Part shown: piece by piece, positions 25,163-36,116 of the stretch | Numbering within the stretch: position 1 is the stretch's first letter | Layout: every line of letters begins with the position of its first letter | Source of the DNA: Limnomonas spitsbergensis | Lineage: Eukaryota > Chlorophyta > Chlorophyceae > Chlamydomonadales | Reading direction: 5' to 3' | DNA length: 64,000 bases | NCBI GenBank assembly: GCA_037349105.1 | Contig: JAYJMM010000038.1 | Coordinates: forward strand, 806,001-870,000 | Notes under the pieces: model-generated | Seen by the model: the letters and a program-made list of their open reading frames with translations, nothing else | Told to the model about the DNA's origin: nothing | The model's database searches: none | Translations under genes and position numbers: made by a program

Positions 25163-25237
25163 GTTTAGGGTTTAGTGTTCATGGTTTAGGGTTGAGGGTA
25201 AAGGGTTGAGGGTTTATGGATGAGGGTTTAGGGTTTT
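25163..25237 (+). repeat. Telomere-like TTTAGGG block, unit 5
   Basis: As in the other units. Confidence 0.85.
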
Positions 25238-26710
25238 GTGGGGTGTGTGGAGTAGTTTCCCGTATCTACTATACAAAAAGTCGCGGGCTAGTACGCGACT
25301 GATTGATGCGTCATCCATTCAATGATTGTTAACCGTGTACTGTTCTTTTCGGCATCAAACTAGGTTAATGATCGAGTGGACTAAAAGTAGTGGTTGTCAG
25401 AGCTGCGCGGAGTTGATTTTATGACTGCCTGAAAGCGCTGCACAGTGTTTATTAATTGTTTCGCACCGGCAGCGCAATAAAGCAAACACATATCAAAAAA
25501 AATGAGCACAATACCGTAGGTTACTTTTTTACATGTGCGACGAATTTGATACATAAATTCTCAAAAGGGGTGCGCGGACCCTATCCGGTTTTACGGTACG
25601 GGTTTAATACCGAGAACATCTGAGGTAATGACTGTTTTTACATTTAATTTTTCTTGCCATGAGCATATGACAACGCTCCCGCTCTCGATGTCACTGCGGT
25701 TTTAGCGGCTTCGGTTTGTCAACTCTCTCATGATATCTTTGTCTTACATACGTAGGCGCTTGTGTTTTGTAGCCGTCTGCTTGAGATCTGGATTTCCAGA
25801 GTTTGGAGTTGGGATAACGTTGCTGAGCAGCCGGCTTTTTGCTTGTAGTTCAAACACTAAATGACTGTAATATCGCTTACCTTTGCGCACCCCGCTGGGA
25901 TATATTCCTAGTCGCGCATCACTGTTTTTGTAATATAAACGTCCGGGCATGTAATATAAACTCATGTGTAATAATGCATTCACACTTCTCGCACCAGTAA
26001 CTTGGTTGCGAGTGGCGTACGACCAACAAGGTCCATAGCACTTCATGTTCTCTTTTGCCCGACATTTTCTAAAACCGCCACGCACCCCTCCCCAAATAAT
26101 TATTATTTAGCGTCCAAGAACTCCGCGCAACCCCAAATGATTAAGCGTGCGCGGAATCAAGGCGGGGTTAAACAAAATACTGAGGGCTTGTTGGGGCGCA
26201 ATGCCTCCAGGTATGGCAATATTTTTTTCATTTCGATAAGTTAAGGTGACCGGCCGCATGTCAACCGTTAGATGTACCTATTCTGGTTCTGGTCTCTCGA
26301 ATGTTAGACAACCAACCAAAATCCGGACAACTTATAACATATGAGTGCACACGGTAAGTAAGATCTGGGAAAACGAACAATTTCAGATGTACAAATTTGT
26401 GGGAGCTTGTCCCATATGTCCCTTTGCCATGAAGGTCTTAACACCATGTCTCATCACCGTGTGAGTGCTTGTTGGACGTGTTCCTTTCCTACTCTTGCTC
26501 GCCTTTTCTCATGTGACCACAAGGCCACATGCGAACCGGGGCTGTTTTTGTGTTTGCATCTCAGCTTCTCTAGGTTTGGGCGGCCGGCCGCTCACCTTGT
26601 CAAGTCCTAGGAAAATCAAGCGAACACCTGCAACTCGGGAGGAAGTGTGTACCGGTATGTGATCGATCCCTCATTATTTTCTGTGGGGCCGAGGTCATCA
26701 ATGGTGATCG

Positions 26711-26784
26711 GTTCCCTTGGTGTAGTTGGTTATCACGTTTGCTTAACACGCAAAAGGTCCGCGGTTCGAACCCGTGAGGGAACA
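26711..26784 (+). tRNA. tRNA-Val (AAC), unit 6, intact
   Basis: Anticodon loop TTAACAC, T loop TTCGAAC and a fully paired acceptor. With units 1 and 4 this is one of three undamaged Val(AAC) copies. Confidence 0.9.
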
Positions 26785-27273
26785 TGTCGGTTTTATGAAT
26801 GTGGCTGACAAGTATGGCTGGGGTTTTAAACCTCTTGCATCGTCTCAGATTGGGCTCTGTGAGACCCTATGCACCTAGGAATACCGCAAGGTAGAAAGCA
26901 CAAGGTGCCTTAGGTCTATGGTCTTCAAGACTTCGCTCTTCTCGGCTCGAGTGTAAGTTGCTCTTGTGGTCATGGATCTTGCCATCAACACCACAATTCT
27001 GAATGATGAAGGAGCTCGTTTTCTTCAGGGAACTGCTAACTTTCAAGCCACCCAGGCCTACAAGTCGTATATTGCTATTTAATATAGGTTGTACCGGTAT
27101 GGCATGAGTATGACGAGGATACGAGTTGACGAGACTGGACTCGGATTGCTTGTGAGACTAAGAACATGCCCTCATCGCTTACGTTACTCACGTTTAAATT
27201 AAAAAAGAAACCATGTATTCCGGCCATTTTAGTTGCGGGATTCCGATGAAGTTCACACCCGCTCTCTCGTGGT

Positions 27274-27345
27274 GTTCGTATGGTGTAGTGGTTATGACGT
27301 TTGCTTCACACGCAAAAGGTCGCCAGTTCGAAAAGGCTATGAATA
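27274..27345 (+). pseudogene. tRNA-Val (CAC) pseudogene, unit 6
   Basis: In addition to the shared T-arm lesion it has a D-stem change (TATGAC for TATCAC) and loop TTCACAC. Confidence 0.8.
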
Positions 27346-28120
27346 CGTTTTCAGTGTGCCAGCCACCTCAAGCACCCGGAGATGAGCTTCCTTCTCCTTC
27401 CTTCCACATGTTCGTCCCTCACTTGCCCGGTGTGAGGAAGCCTTGCCGTATCTTGAATGGTAGTCGGCAGTTATGAATACAAATTCCTTGTGTTAACCTA
27501 TCTTAACCTCACAATCTAATCCCACGAAACATGCGTTCCACGACTAAATCCAAGTTTCCCGACACATGCAGGTACCGGTAAAGAATTATTTGTTGAGGCA
27601 TACTGAACTACATCATGATCTCGAGGCAATGCTACGGCCACTACAGCCAAAGGTGGCCAATGCCCACACCATGTCCTTGTAGTTGGTCGAAAGTGTCGCG
27701 CATATATATTCATCATTCTTTTGGATGTGCCTAGGCATTTGGTGCTTTGGACGCACCTTCGAGGCCATGATTCAAACGCGTTCGAGGCAAGGTAACCCGG
27801 TACGGAAACACGGTACGGGAATACGGTACGGATACGTTACGGACAAAAGGGACAATACGGTAGGGCAAGACGGTCCACAATTTCCCCTATTTTTAAGGCT
27901 AAGAACAACAGGATTCACATAGAGAAACGCATGCTTGCAACACTCCCATGATTGTTTGACCCCATGCACATCCTGACATACTGCATGGCTGCATAACGGT
28001 CCCCATCCAATTTTTGCATGGCCCCCAAATAACCATCAAGGATCTCCATGCATGCATGCAAATTGATTTACCATGCTGACATGCTAGGAAACAATATGAT
28101 CATTGATGGCGTTCCCGTGT

Positions 28121-28192
28121 TGTCCTTGCGGGGAGTCGAGCCACGGTTCCTGCCGCCACAAGATAGTGTCCTAACCACTAGACGACAAAAAC
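28121..28192 (-). tRNA. tRNA-His-like (GTG), unit 6
   Basis: Anticodon stem is CTATC/GGCAG with an A-C mismatch, on top of the GTTTTTG acceptor variant and the weak T arm. The most decayed His copy. Confidence 0.5.
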
Positions 28193-28519
28193 TAATATGG
28201 TCGCCGTTATTTGTTTTGCATACCGTACCAGCACGCCAATTGCAAATTTAACGTTTTTCGGTTTGCTTGACTAGGATCTGGCTTTCCAGATTTTGCAGTA
28301 GGGATAACGGTTGCTAAGCGGTTGGTACGCCGTCGTAATCTCAATCAAACCAAACCGATAGTCGAGGGCCGGATTTGCAATGCATGAGGTATCATGTGTC
28401 TTGATTCTAGTTTGTGTGGCATAACGTAATACCGTATAACGGTTTGACTCTGTTATCAATTAATTATTGTTGGGAGTTTTATTTGATACGCCATACAAGG
28501 TCAAGTAGCAAAATTGTGG

Positions 28520-28594
28520 GTTTAGGGTTTAGTGTTCATGGTTTAGGGTTGAGGGTAAAGGGTTGAGGGTTTATGGATGAGGGTTTAGGGTTTT
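28520..28594 (+). repeat. Telomere-like TTTAGGG block, unit 6
   Basis: Same words as in the other units; flanking bases differ slightly (AGCAAAATTG). Confidence 0.85.
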
Positions 28595-28701
28595 GTGGGG
28601 TGTGTGGAGTAGTTTCCCGTATCTACTATACAAAAAGTCGCGGGCTAGTACGCGACTGATTGATGCGTCATCCATTCAATGATTGTTAACCGTGTACTGT
28701 T

Positions 28702-30470
28702 CTTTTCGGCATCAAACTAGGTTAATGATCGAGTGGACTAAAAGTAGTGGTTGTCAGAGCTGCGCGGAGTTGATTTTATGACTGCCTGAAAGCGCTGCAC
28801 AGTGTTTATTAATTGTTTCGCACCGGCAGCGCAATAAAGCAAACACATATCAAAAAAAATGAGCACAATACCGTAGGTTACTTTTTTACATGTGCGACGA
28901 ATTTGATACATAAATTCTCAAAAGGGGTGCGCGGACCCTATCCGGTTTTACGGTACGGGTTTAATACCGAGAACATCTGAGGTAATGACTGTTTTTACAT
29001 TTAATTTTTCTTGCCATGAGCATATGACAACGCTCCCGCTCTCGATGTCACTGCGGTTTTAGCGGCTTCGGTTTGTCAACTCTCTCATGATATCTTTGTC
29101 TTACATACGTAGGCGCTTGTGTTTTGTAGCCGTCTGCTTGAGATCTGGATTTCCAGAGTTTGGAGTTGGGATAACGTTGCTGGGCAGCCGGCTTTTTGCT
29201 TGTAGTTCAAACACTAAATGACTATAATATCGCTTACCTTTGCGCACCCCGCTGGGATATATTCCTAGTCGCGCATCACTGTTTTTGTAATATAAACGTC
29301 CGGGCATGTAATATAAACTCATGTGTAATAATGCATTCACACTTCTCGCACCGGTAACTTGGTTGCGAGTGGCGTACGACCAACAAGGTCCATAGCACTT
29401 CATGTTCTCTTTTGCCCGACATTTTCTAAAACCGCCACGCACCCCTCCCCAAATAATTATTATTTAGCGTCCAAGAACTCCGCGCAACCCCAAATGATTA
29501 AGCGTGCGCGGAATCAAGGCGGGGTTAAACAAAATACTGAGGGCTTGTTGGGGCGCAATGCCTCCAGGTATGGCAATATTTTTTTCATTTCGATAAGTTA
29601 AGGTGACCGGCCGCATGTCAACCGTTAGATGTACCTATTCTGGTTCTGGTCTCTCGAATGTTAGACAACCAACCAAAATCCGGACAACTTATAACATATC
29701 AGTGCACACGGTAAGTAAGATCTGGGAAAACGAACAATTTCAGATGTACAAATTTGTGGGAGCTTGTCCCATATGTCCCTTTGCCATGAAGGTCTTAACA
29801 CCATGTCTCATCACCGTGTGAGTGCTTGTTGGACGTGTTCCTTTCCTACTCTTGCTCGCCTTTTCTCATGTGACCACAAGGCCACATGCGAACCGGGGCT
29901 GTTTTTGTGTTTGCATCTCAGCTTCTCTAGGTTTGGGCGGCCGGCCGCTCACCTTGTCAAGTCCTAGGAAAATCAAGCGAACACCTGCAACTCGGGAGGA
30001 AGTGTGTACCGGTATGTGATCGATCCCTCATTATTTTCTGTGAGGCCGAGGTCACCAATGGTGATTGGTTCCCTTGGTGTAGTTGGTTATCACGTTTGCT
30101 CAACACGCAAAAGGTCCGCGGTCCGAACCCGTGAGGGAACATGTTGGTTTTATGAATGTGGCTGACAAGTATGGCTGGGGCTTTAAACCTCTTGCATCGT
30201 CTCAGATTGGGCTCTGTGAGACCCTATGCACCTAGGAATACCGCAGGGTAGAAAGCACAAGGTGCCTTAGGTCTATGGTCTTCAAGACTTCGCTCTTCTC
30301 GGCTCGAGTGTAAGTTGCTCTTGTGGTCATGGATCTTGCCATCAACACCACAATTCTGAATGATGAAGGAGCTCGTTTTCTCCACGGAACTGCTAACTTT
30401 CAAGCCACCCAGGCCTACAAGTCGTATATTGCTAAATTACCGTATTATAGGTTGTACCGGTTTGGCCTGA
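28702..30470 (+). repeat. Array unit 7 (partial, ~1.77 kb)
   Basis: Right edge of the array. Homology to the unit fades around 30437-30470 (TGCTAAATTACCG in place of TGCTATTTAATAT), shortly before the position of tRNA-Val(CAC), which is therefore absent. The remaining tRNA-Val(AAC) locus is mutated. Confidence 0.9.
30068..30141 (+). tRNA. tRNA-Val (AAC), unit 7, degenerate
   Basis: U33 is C (loop TCAACAC) and the T loop reads TCCGAAC. Located in the truncated last unit, it is probably a pseudogene, although the stems still pair. Confidence 0.55.
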
Positions 30471-31043
30471 ATTTGAGGCTGACATGAATTAACTCAATTT
30501 TTTAATTGATGAAGTGATAGGTGGAGGTCAAGGCATGAAATGCCCTAGTTTTCAAGACTTAAAAAGATTTTGAAGTCCCCAGTGTCCTTGGCCCGTATCC
30601 AGTGTCCTTGGCTCCAAGATCGTCACAACGATCACCTCCCCTACACCAGGTCCACAGAACGTCGTCCTCACTCATGAGCCATGTAAAGAAGCCACTGCAA
30701 AGCACGCGCTATATTAACGTGACGATTCGCCCTTTGGAAGGGTATTAACAGGTGGACAATGGCGAGCACCCCGGATTTTTTGTGGAAGGGGGTGGGGGTC
30801 CCCGAAAAAAACTGGTTTTCTTTCCATGGTAAATGTGCGGCATCGAAGCACCCTGGAACGTTTACGAGGTTCCCGATTCACCCCGTGGTTTCAACCCGGA
30901 ACTATACCAGAAAATTTTCGGGGTCAGTCGAGATTTCGGAAACGGGCTGTCAGAGGCCACTGAGAGGCTGCGGCTTCTGCGGCCGTGCGTCGTCGCTATA
31001 TCCCACTCCCTCGGCACCACATCTTGTTCTGGGCAATTCTCGG
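30471..31043. other. Intergenic; no gene recognised
   Basis: Mixed sequence after the array edge. Two overlapping open frames at about 30759-31199 have no recognisable domain, and their codon use looks random. GTGTCCTTGGC is repeated at 30580 and 30601. Confidence 0.4.
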
Positions 31044-33043
31044 GTCAATGTCGTTCTCATACCTCGACATATTTCGGGATTTTCCGTCATATACTGGGGT
31101 ATCTCGGTTTTAAAAGGTACGCTCGCTGGGTGGTTAAGCGCTAAATGCGACGCTCTGCCGATTACCGTGCGTGTTGCGCTGTTGCATGAACCTAGTTAGT
31201 AAGTACCGTAAGAAGTATGAACTACGTATGGTTTCCAATCCTTCGTGCATCTATCTATACTATTAAGTGCGCTAATCGTAACAGCACGGATGAAGCGGTT
31301 TCGCGCTTTTTGGCGCTTTTCGTAGTCCCTTTCGGGCTCGGTTGCAAGCGGTTCGACTGCGCGCAGCGATCGGGTCGTCGACAGCGTGTCGATGGTAGAT
31401 TCTGGGCCTCACAGATGGTCCGACGGATGGCGTTCAGCGACGGAAAGCGTTCAGCCAGTATCTGTATCCAGCAGCCTTCGTATGCAGCATCCAGCAGCCA
31501 TCGTGTGCAGCATCCAGCATGCAGCATCCAGCATCCATCATCCCGCATCCCGCATCCAACGTCCAGCATCCAGCGTCCAGCATCCAGCATTTGTGTCCAG
31601 CATTTGTATCCAGCACATTTGTATCCAGCATCCAGTTTTTTGGCGAACTTCGTAGTCCCTTTTGGGCTGGGCTGCCAGCGGTTCGACTGCGCGCAGCGAT
31701 CGGGTGCAGGTTTGGGGGTTTATGTGGAAGACAGCGTGTCGATAGTCGCATTCTGAGCCTCACAGATGGTCCGACGAATGGTCTTCACCCACCATCTGTA
31801 CAGCCTGGTTTGGGAGCTTTCCAGTATGTATCGTCTGCATTCCTGTCAGCGGGTCATATTTTTCACTCGATAAGGTGAGATGATTGCAAGGATGTGGTTG
31901 TCTCCATGATCTCTGCCCCAGCTGACGATACATGGCTGGAAAAGGTGCGTTTAAGCTTCCATGGAGCTCTTCTAATTTGTTGCGTATTCTTTTGTCCATG
32001 CGCAGGATTCGGCGCTGGATATATTTGGTATATTTGGTCAATGTCGTTCTCATACCTCGACATATTTCGGGATTTTCCGTCATATACTGGGGTATCTCGG
32101 TTTTAAAAGGTACGCTCGCTGGGTGGTTAAGCGCTAAATGCGACGCTCTGCCGATTACCGTGCGTGTTGCGCTGTTGCATGAACCTAGTTAGTAAGTACC
32201 GTAAGAAGTATGAACTACGTATGGTTTCCAATCCTTCGTGCATCTATCTATACTTCTATACTATTAAGTGCGCTAATCGTAACAGCACGGATGAAGCGGT
32301 TTCGCGCTTTTTGGCGCTTTTCGTAGTCCCTTTCGGGCTCGGTTGCAAGCGGTTCGACTGCGCGCAGCGATCGGGTCGTCGACAGCGTGTCGATGGTAGA
32401 TTCTGGGCCTCACAGATGGTCCGACGGATGGCGTTCAGCGACGGAAAGCGTTCAGCCACTATCTGTATCCAGCAGCCTTCGTATGCAGCATCCAGCAGCC
32501 ATCGTGTGCAGCATCCAGCAGCCATCGTGTGCAGCATCCAGCATGCATCATCCATCATCCCGCATCCCGCATCCCGCATCCAACGTCCAGCATCCAGCGT
32601 CCAGCATCCAGCATTTGTGTCCAGCATTTGTATCCAGCACATTTGTATCCAGCATCCAGTTTTTTGGCGAACTTCGTAGTCCCTTTTGGGCTGGGCTGCC
32701 AGCGGTTCGACTGCGCGCAGCGATCGGGTGCAGGTTTGGGGGTTTATGTGGAAGACAGCGTGTCGATAGTCGCATTCTGAGCCTCACAGATGGTCCGACG
32801 AATGGTCTTCACCCACCATCTGTAGAGCCTGGTTTGGGAGCTTTCCAGTATGTATCGTCTGCATTCCTGTCAGCGGGTCATATTTGTCACTCGATAAGGT
32901 GAGATGATTGCAAGGATGTGGTTGTCTCCATGATCTCTGCCCCAGCTGACGATACATGGCTGGAAAAGGTGCGTTTAAGCTTCCATGGAGCTCTTCTAAT
33001 TTGTTGCGTATTCTTTTGTCCATGCGCAGGATTCGGCGCTGGA
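31044..33043. repeat. Tandem duplication, ~993-bp unit, two copies
   Basis: Copy 1 runs 31044-32036 and copy 2 32037-33043. Both start at GTCAATGTCGTTCTCATACC and end near GCGCAGGATTCGGCGCTGGAT. Differences are few, mainly in the internal CAGCATC minisatellite and in a short TATTTGGTATATTTGG stretch at the junction. Several overlapping open frames on both strands derive from the repeat and I do not consider them genes. Confidence 0.9.
31455..31650. repeat. Minisatellite of CATCCAG-type 7-10-bp words, copy 1
   Basis: Runs of CAGCATCCAGCATCC, CCCGCATCC, CGTCCAG and CATTTGTATCCAG. The same block in the second copy lies at about 32458-32662, with one extra CAGCAGCCATCGTGTG unit there. Confidence 0.85.
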
Positions 33044-33540
33044 TGGTACCAATCTAACTGGGCGCTGCAGGAGACGTCGTCCTTCAGCTGGATCTCAAAT
33101 TTCACGTGTTTATGACATTAAACCCCTGATGTCCAGGTAGACCGAATGCGCAAGGATGTCACTGGCCCAACGAGCGCTGCCCCAACGGACGAGGAAGGGA
33201 TGATGACATGAAGCTCTTCTATTCGTTGCGTTTTCTTTTGTTCAGGCGCAGGACTCGGGGCAGGACTTTGCCAATCCATCGACGGCGCGGCAGGAGACGT
33301 CGTCCTTCAGCTGGATCAATGCTGGATCTCATATATGACATGTTTATGATGTCCAGGTGGATTCAATGAGCCAGGATGCCACCATCTCAACGAGCGCTGC
33401 CTCGACCGATGAGGCAGGGCCGAATAAGGTGCGCTTGGATTAACATGGAGCTCTTCCAATTTGCTGCGTTTTCTTCTGTTCAGTGGCAGGATCACGGGGC
33501 ATGATGGCTCCAACCTTTGGAGGGTGCAGCAGATGTCCTG
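32887..33540 (+). pseudogene. Tandem exon-intron-like module, three decayed copies
   Basis: Three successive segments (about 32890, 33140 and 33360) each contain an exon-like stretch encoding a [Q/K]-D-x3-S-x2-SA-x3-D-[E/D] pattern. In the first and third this is followed by a GTGCGT/GTGCGC donor-like site after an AAG codon, then a T-rich stretch ending CAG before a second exon-like piece (GATTCGGCG / GACTCGGGG). The middle copy lacks the donor, and stops interrupt the second piece. A copy of the first exon plus intron also sits in the 993-bp repeat at about 31897-32010. The protein family is not recognised. Confidence 0.4.
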
Positions 33541-34889
33541 AAGCTAGGTGGCCATTGTCATGCCCCTGAGTTATGGTATTTTGACATCCATTGACATCTT
33601 CCGGTCATCTGCATTCACCACACTGCTGTAATTCTGTTGAATGAAGCCTGTTCAATTTCTCTATGTTCCGGTGATCAAGCCTACATGGTCAGCGACCCCT
33701 GCCATGCGACCCTGGTTGGGAATTGGCCTGTGACATGGCCTGCCATTGGCTTGCGATTGAGCTTACAACTAGCCTGCGTCATGGCCTGCAACTATGCTGC
33801 GATTGGGCCTGTGTCATGGCATGTTTTTGCGCTGCGATTCAGCCGGTAATTGAACCGTGTCATGGCATTGGCTTGCTATTGGGCATTGTGGCCATGCCTG
33901 TATATTCGCCTCTTATCCTGTTGGCTGAAGCATGATGTTATATTTCTTGATTTCATGTGATCAAGCATGCAAGGTCAGCTGCACTTGACCTGCGACGCTG
34001 GTTTGGAATTGGCTTGCAATGAGCACCTTAATGTAGTATGTGTTCCTCTTTGCATCGTACAATTTTCGGTTTAATTCATTTATTGATGCCCAGGTTATCC
34101 TTCTTTCTTCCTTAGCGCTTCCTTTGTCTACTCTCCTGTTTTTTTCTCCAGCTTTTCCTTTGTTACCTCTGTTCACTGATTCTGAAAAGATACTCATCTA
34201 AGGTTCGATACGTCTGGTACTCCAGTGGTTGGCTAAACATGAGTGATGCTTATGACCATGGAATTGTTGCGTCTCAGTCACAGGGAGGCTGATACTACGA
34301 GCTATATCCTCGACACATCCAGGGCATTGGAAGTGCATCTCCAATGACGACTACGACATGGGCAAAGCCTTGCTCCTCGAGCACGCATGCTCATACCCAA
34401 CTGAACATTTCCTACTCTCACCTCACTACCACCATAATCACTTAATGCTTGAACGACACTTGACGGTCTCAAGTTGACTTGACCTTTGGCCTTGGATCAA
34501 CCAGTAATCTTTCCTCTTTACGGTAATGACAAGAACCCTGTGCTGTTTGGATCCCAATCTTCAAGTCCGCCTTGAATGCGACGGCACATGCTTCTGGGTT
34601 TGGGCAGTATGCTTGAGCCAAGACGGCCATGTTTATCACATTATTTGTGGATTTCTGAATGCACGCGTATAATCGTATATACCTTATCTCATGATAATAC
34701 AGGCCAACGTGTAGATATGTGAACCCACCAGGGTTACCCAGTGCTAACATTATCTCGGCGTTCCAGAAACATCGGGCTGACTGACGGACGCGGGGTGTAG
34801 AGGTGACTCTGGAGACTTCGCCGACCCACGACCTTCGGACGCCCGGGGGCTCTGCCGAAAAAACATACTTTAAAGAACTATTACCTAAA
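33541..34889. other. Intergenic; short degenerate GTCATGGCCTGC repeats
   Basis: At 33720-33870 loosely repeated words (CCTGTGTCATGGC, GGCTTGCGATTG, GCTGCGATT) suggest an old minisatellite. The remainder to 34889 shows no credible gene or RNA. Confidence 0.4.
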
Positions 34890-35420
34890 ATTTAAATCGG
34901 TGCCCAGTTAGCCCAGTGCTGCTATTATTGTTGTGTCCATAACTTAGAGCATAGTGTATGTCACGATGTGAGCATATTGGGAAGGTGTAAGACCTTGGTG
35001 CCAACACGGGTGTCCTTGTAGGATTGTGCCCCGCATGCCGTCTCGGAAGCTATGTGGGGCAAGATAATAATTATTAAATAAACAAACGTTACGCCATGAG
35101 GGGCAACATACATAGCGCTGACATACGGGGACTAACCACCATCACAACAAATTTGCGCCAACAATTGTTTTTCCGATGCTTCAAACGTTTACCTTTCAAA
35201 ATGATGAGTGGTAAACTTCTGCATACATGCTATAGAAATATAAGCCGCGAGCTATTTTAATTAATTATTAGCCGACGTGGCTAAGCTTTATTATTTCAAC
35301 AAGGCCTTGGGGTGTCATGCCATGTGGGGAGCGAAGGCTAGCGACGCCTATGAATCTTCACAATTACGAGCAGTTCACGTTCAACCTCTTGCTTCTTCGA
35401 AGATCGGGCACTGGTCTAGT
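34890..35420. repeat. Dispersed repeat, copy A
   Basis: Diverged copy of the sequence at about 44390-44815 plus 45362-45477. Shared landmarks in the same order are GAGCATAGTGT, AAGCTATGTG, TAAATAAACAAACG, CGCCAACA, GATGAGTGGTAA, GAAGGCTAGCGACGCCTA and, at the right end, GGGCACTGGTCTAGTAT. No coding potential. The family is unidentified; a non-autonomous element is plausible. Confidence 0.6.
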
Positions 35421-35736
35421 ATTATTAAGTGCGACTAAAGTAACCTTCGGTTTTATCACCAGCTTCCACGGCAAATAGGCCAACGGGAACTTTACCGGGT
35501 TTCCAAACGAGGGTTCTCGACTGCAAGCGGCGGGGCAGCTGGAGACAGCTTCTGGATTACTATTCGGGCTTCTGGGTTACTACACTCGAATTGGCGTTCT
35601 GAGCCGCACAGATGGGCCGACGGATCGGCTTCTCCAAGCGTATCCACCATATGTACGGCATATGGTTTGTGGACCATGCGAGCCATCATTACGAGCGAGT
35701 CACCAATCACAATTCAGTGCTATCCGTTTCATTTCA
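35421..35736. repeat. Diverged relative of the 993-bp repeat
   Basis: Begins TATTAAGTGCG like the sequence at 31258 and 32261, and contains GTTCTGAGCCGCACAGATGGGCCGACG, matching GAGCCTCACAGATGGTCCGACG of those copies. Divergence is considerable. Confidence 0.5.
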
Positions 35737-36116
35737 ATGGAAGCATCGTTTGACAAGGACGGTAATTCGTTGGATCCAACAATGAGCTGCCCTCCTGTTG
35801 TGTTAGGCCTGCAGGTGCACGGCGTCGACGAGCAACGCGTCCATAATGTGCGTTCTTTATTCCCTGCCCTGTTCGTCTTCAATTTTCTTGATTGTCATTG
35901 TTCTTCTTTCCAAGCGCATCTTGCCGCAGCCCTTGCCAAGCATGCGCCTTCTGCCAAGAAGCCCAAGCCAGCCCCAAAGGTATGCGATTTTGATTATTCG
36001 CCTATGACAGCACCTTACTCATGTGCATTCCGTTTACTTTTCCCCAGGACCCGGCTACGGCGAACGTGTCTGTCCTCGCTGCCCCTGCTGTTGTCGCGCA
36101 TGCCTCCGGGCCGCAG
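35737..36116 (+). CDS. Possible gene fragment, three short exons
   Basis: I do not recognise the product. Exon-like segments are 35737-35847 (ATG start, 37 codons, ending before GTGCGT), about 35915-35979 (ending before GTATGCG) and 36048-36116 (after CCCCAG, ending CAG before GTGCGC). Exon 2 could encode a Lys/Pro/Ala-rich stretch (KKPKPAPK), but that reading frame does not join exon 1 in phase with the obvious acceptor. The exon-donor style matches the tandem module at 32887-33540, so this may be another decayed copy of that family. It could equally be a chance arrangement. Confidence 0.22.

Larger units (their letters stand above)
21995..25344 (+). repeat. Array unit 5 (3,350 bp)
   Basis: Canonical unit. 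It shares private changes with units 6 and 7 (GCTTCGGTTTGTCAACTCTC; GGCGGGGTTAAAC), so units 5-7 form a subfamily. Confidence 0.93.
25345..28701 (+). repeat. Array unit 6 (3,357 bp)
   Basis: Belongs to the unit 5-7 subfamily. It carries a 6-bp tandem duplication (TTCTGG doubled near 26280) that it shares with unit 7, and one extra A in the A-run near 27205. Confidence 0.93.
6421..30470. repeat. Tandem array of a 3,350-bp unit carrying tRNA genes and telomere-like repeats
   Basis: Seven head-to-tail units start with CTTTTCGGCATCAAACTAGG at 6421, 10697, 15295, 18645, 21995, 25345 and 28702. Canonical spacing is 3,350 bp (3,357 for unit 6). Unit 1 (4,276 bp) and unit 2 (4,598 bp) are enlarged by internal duplications, and unit 7 is truncated near 30470. 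By eye the units differ at only a few positions per kilobase, so homogenisation is recent. Each full unit holds tRNA-Val(AAC), tRNA-Val(CAC) or a broken copy, a minus-strand tRNA-His(GTG)-like gene and a TTTAGGG-type block. No protein-coding gene is convincing. The tRNA-plus-telomeric composition suggests a subtelomeric location, which is inference. Confidence 0.95.

Noticed and set aside
31217..32902. Several frames of 100-180 residues in the 993-bp tandem duplication
   Set aside because: They overlap on both strands, contain the CATCCAG minisatellite and have no recognisable domain.
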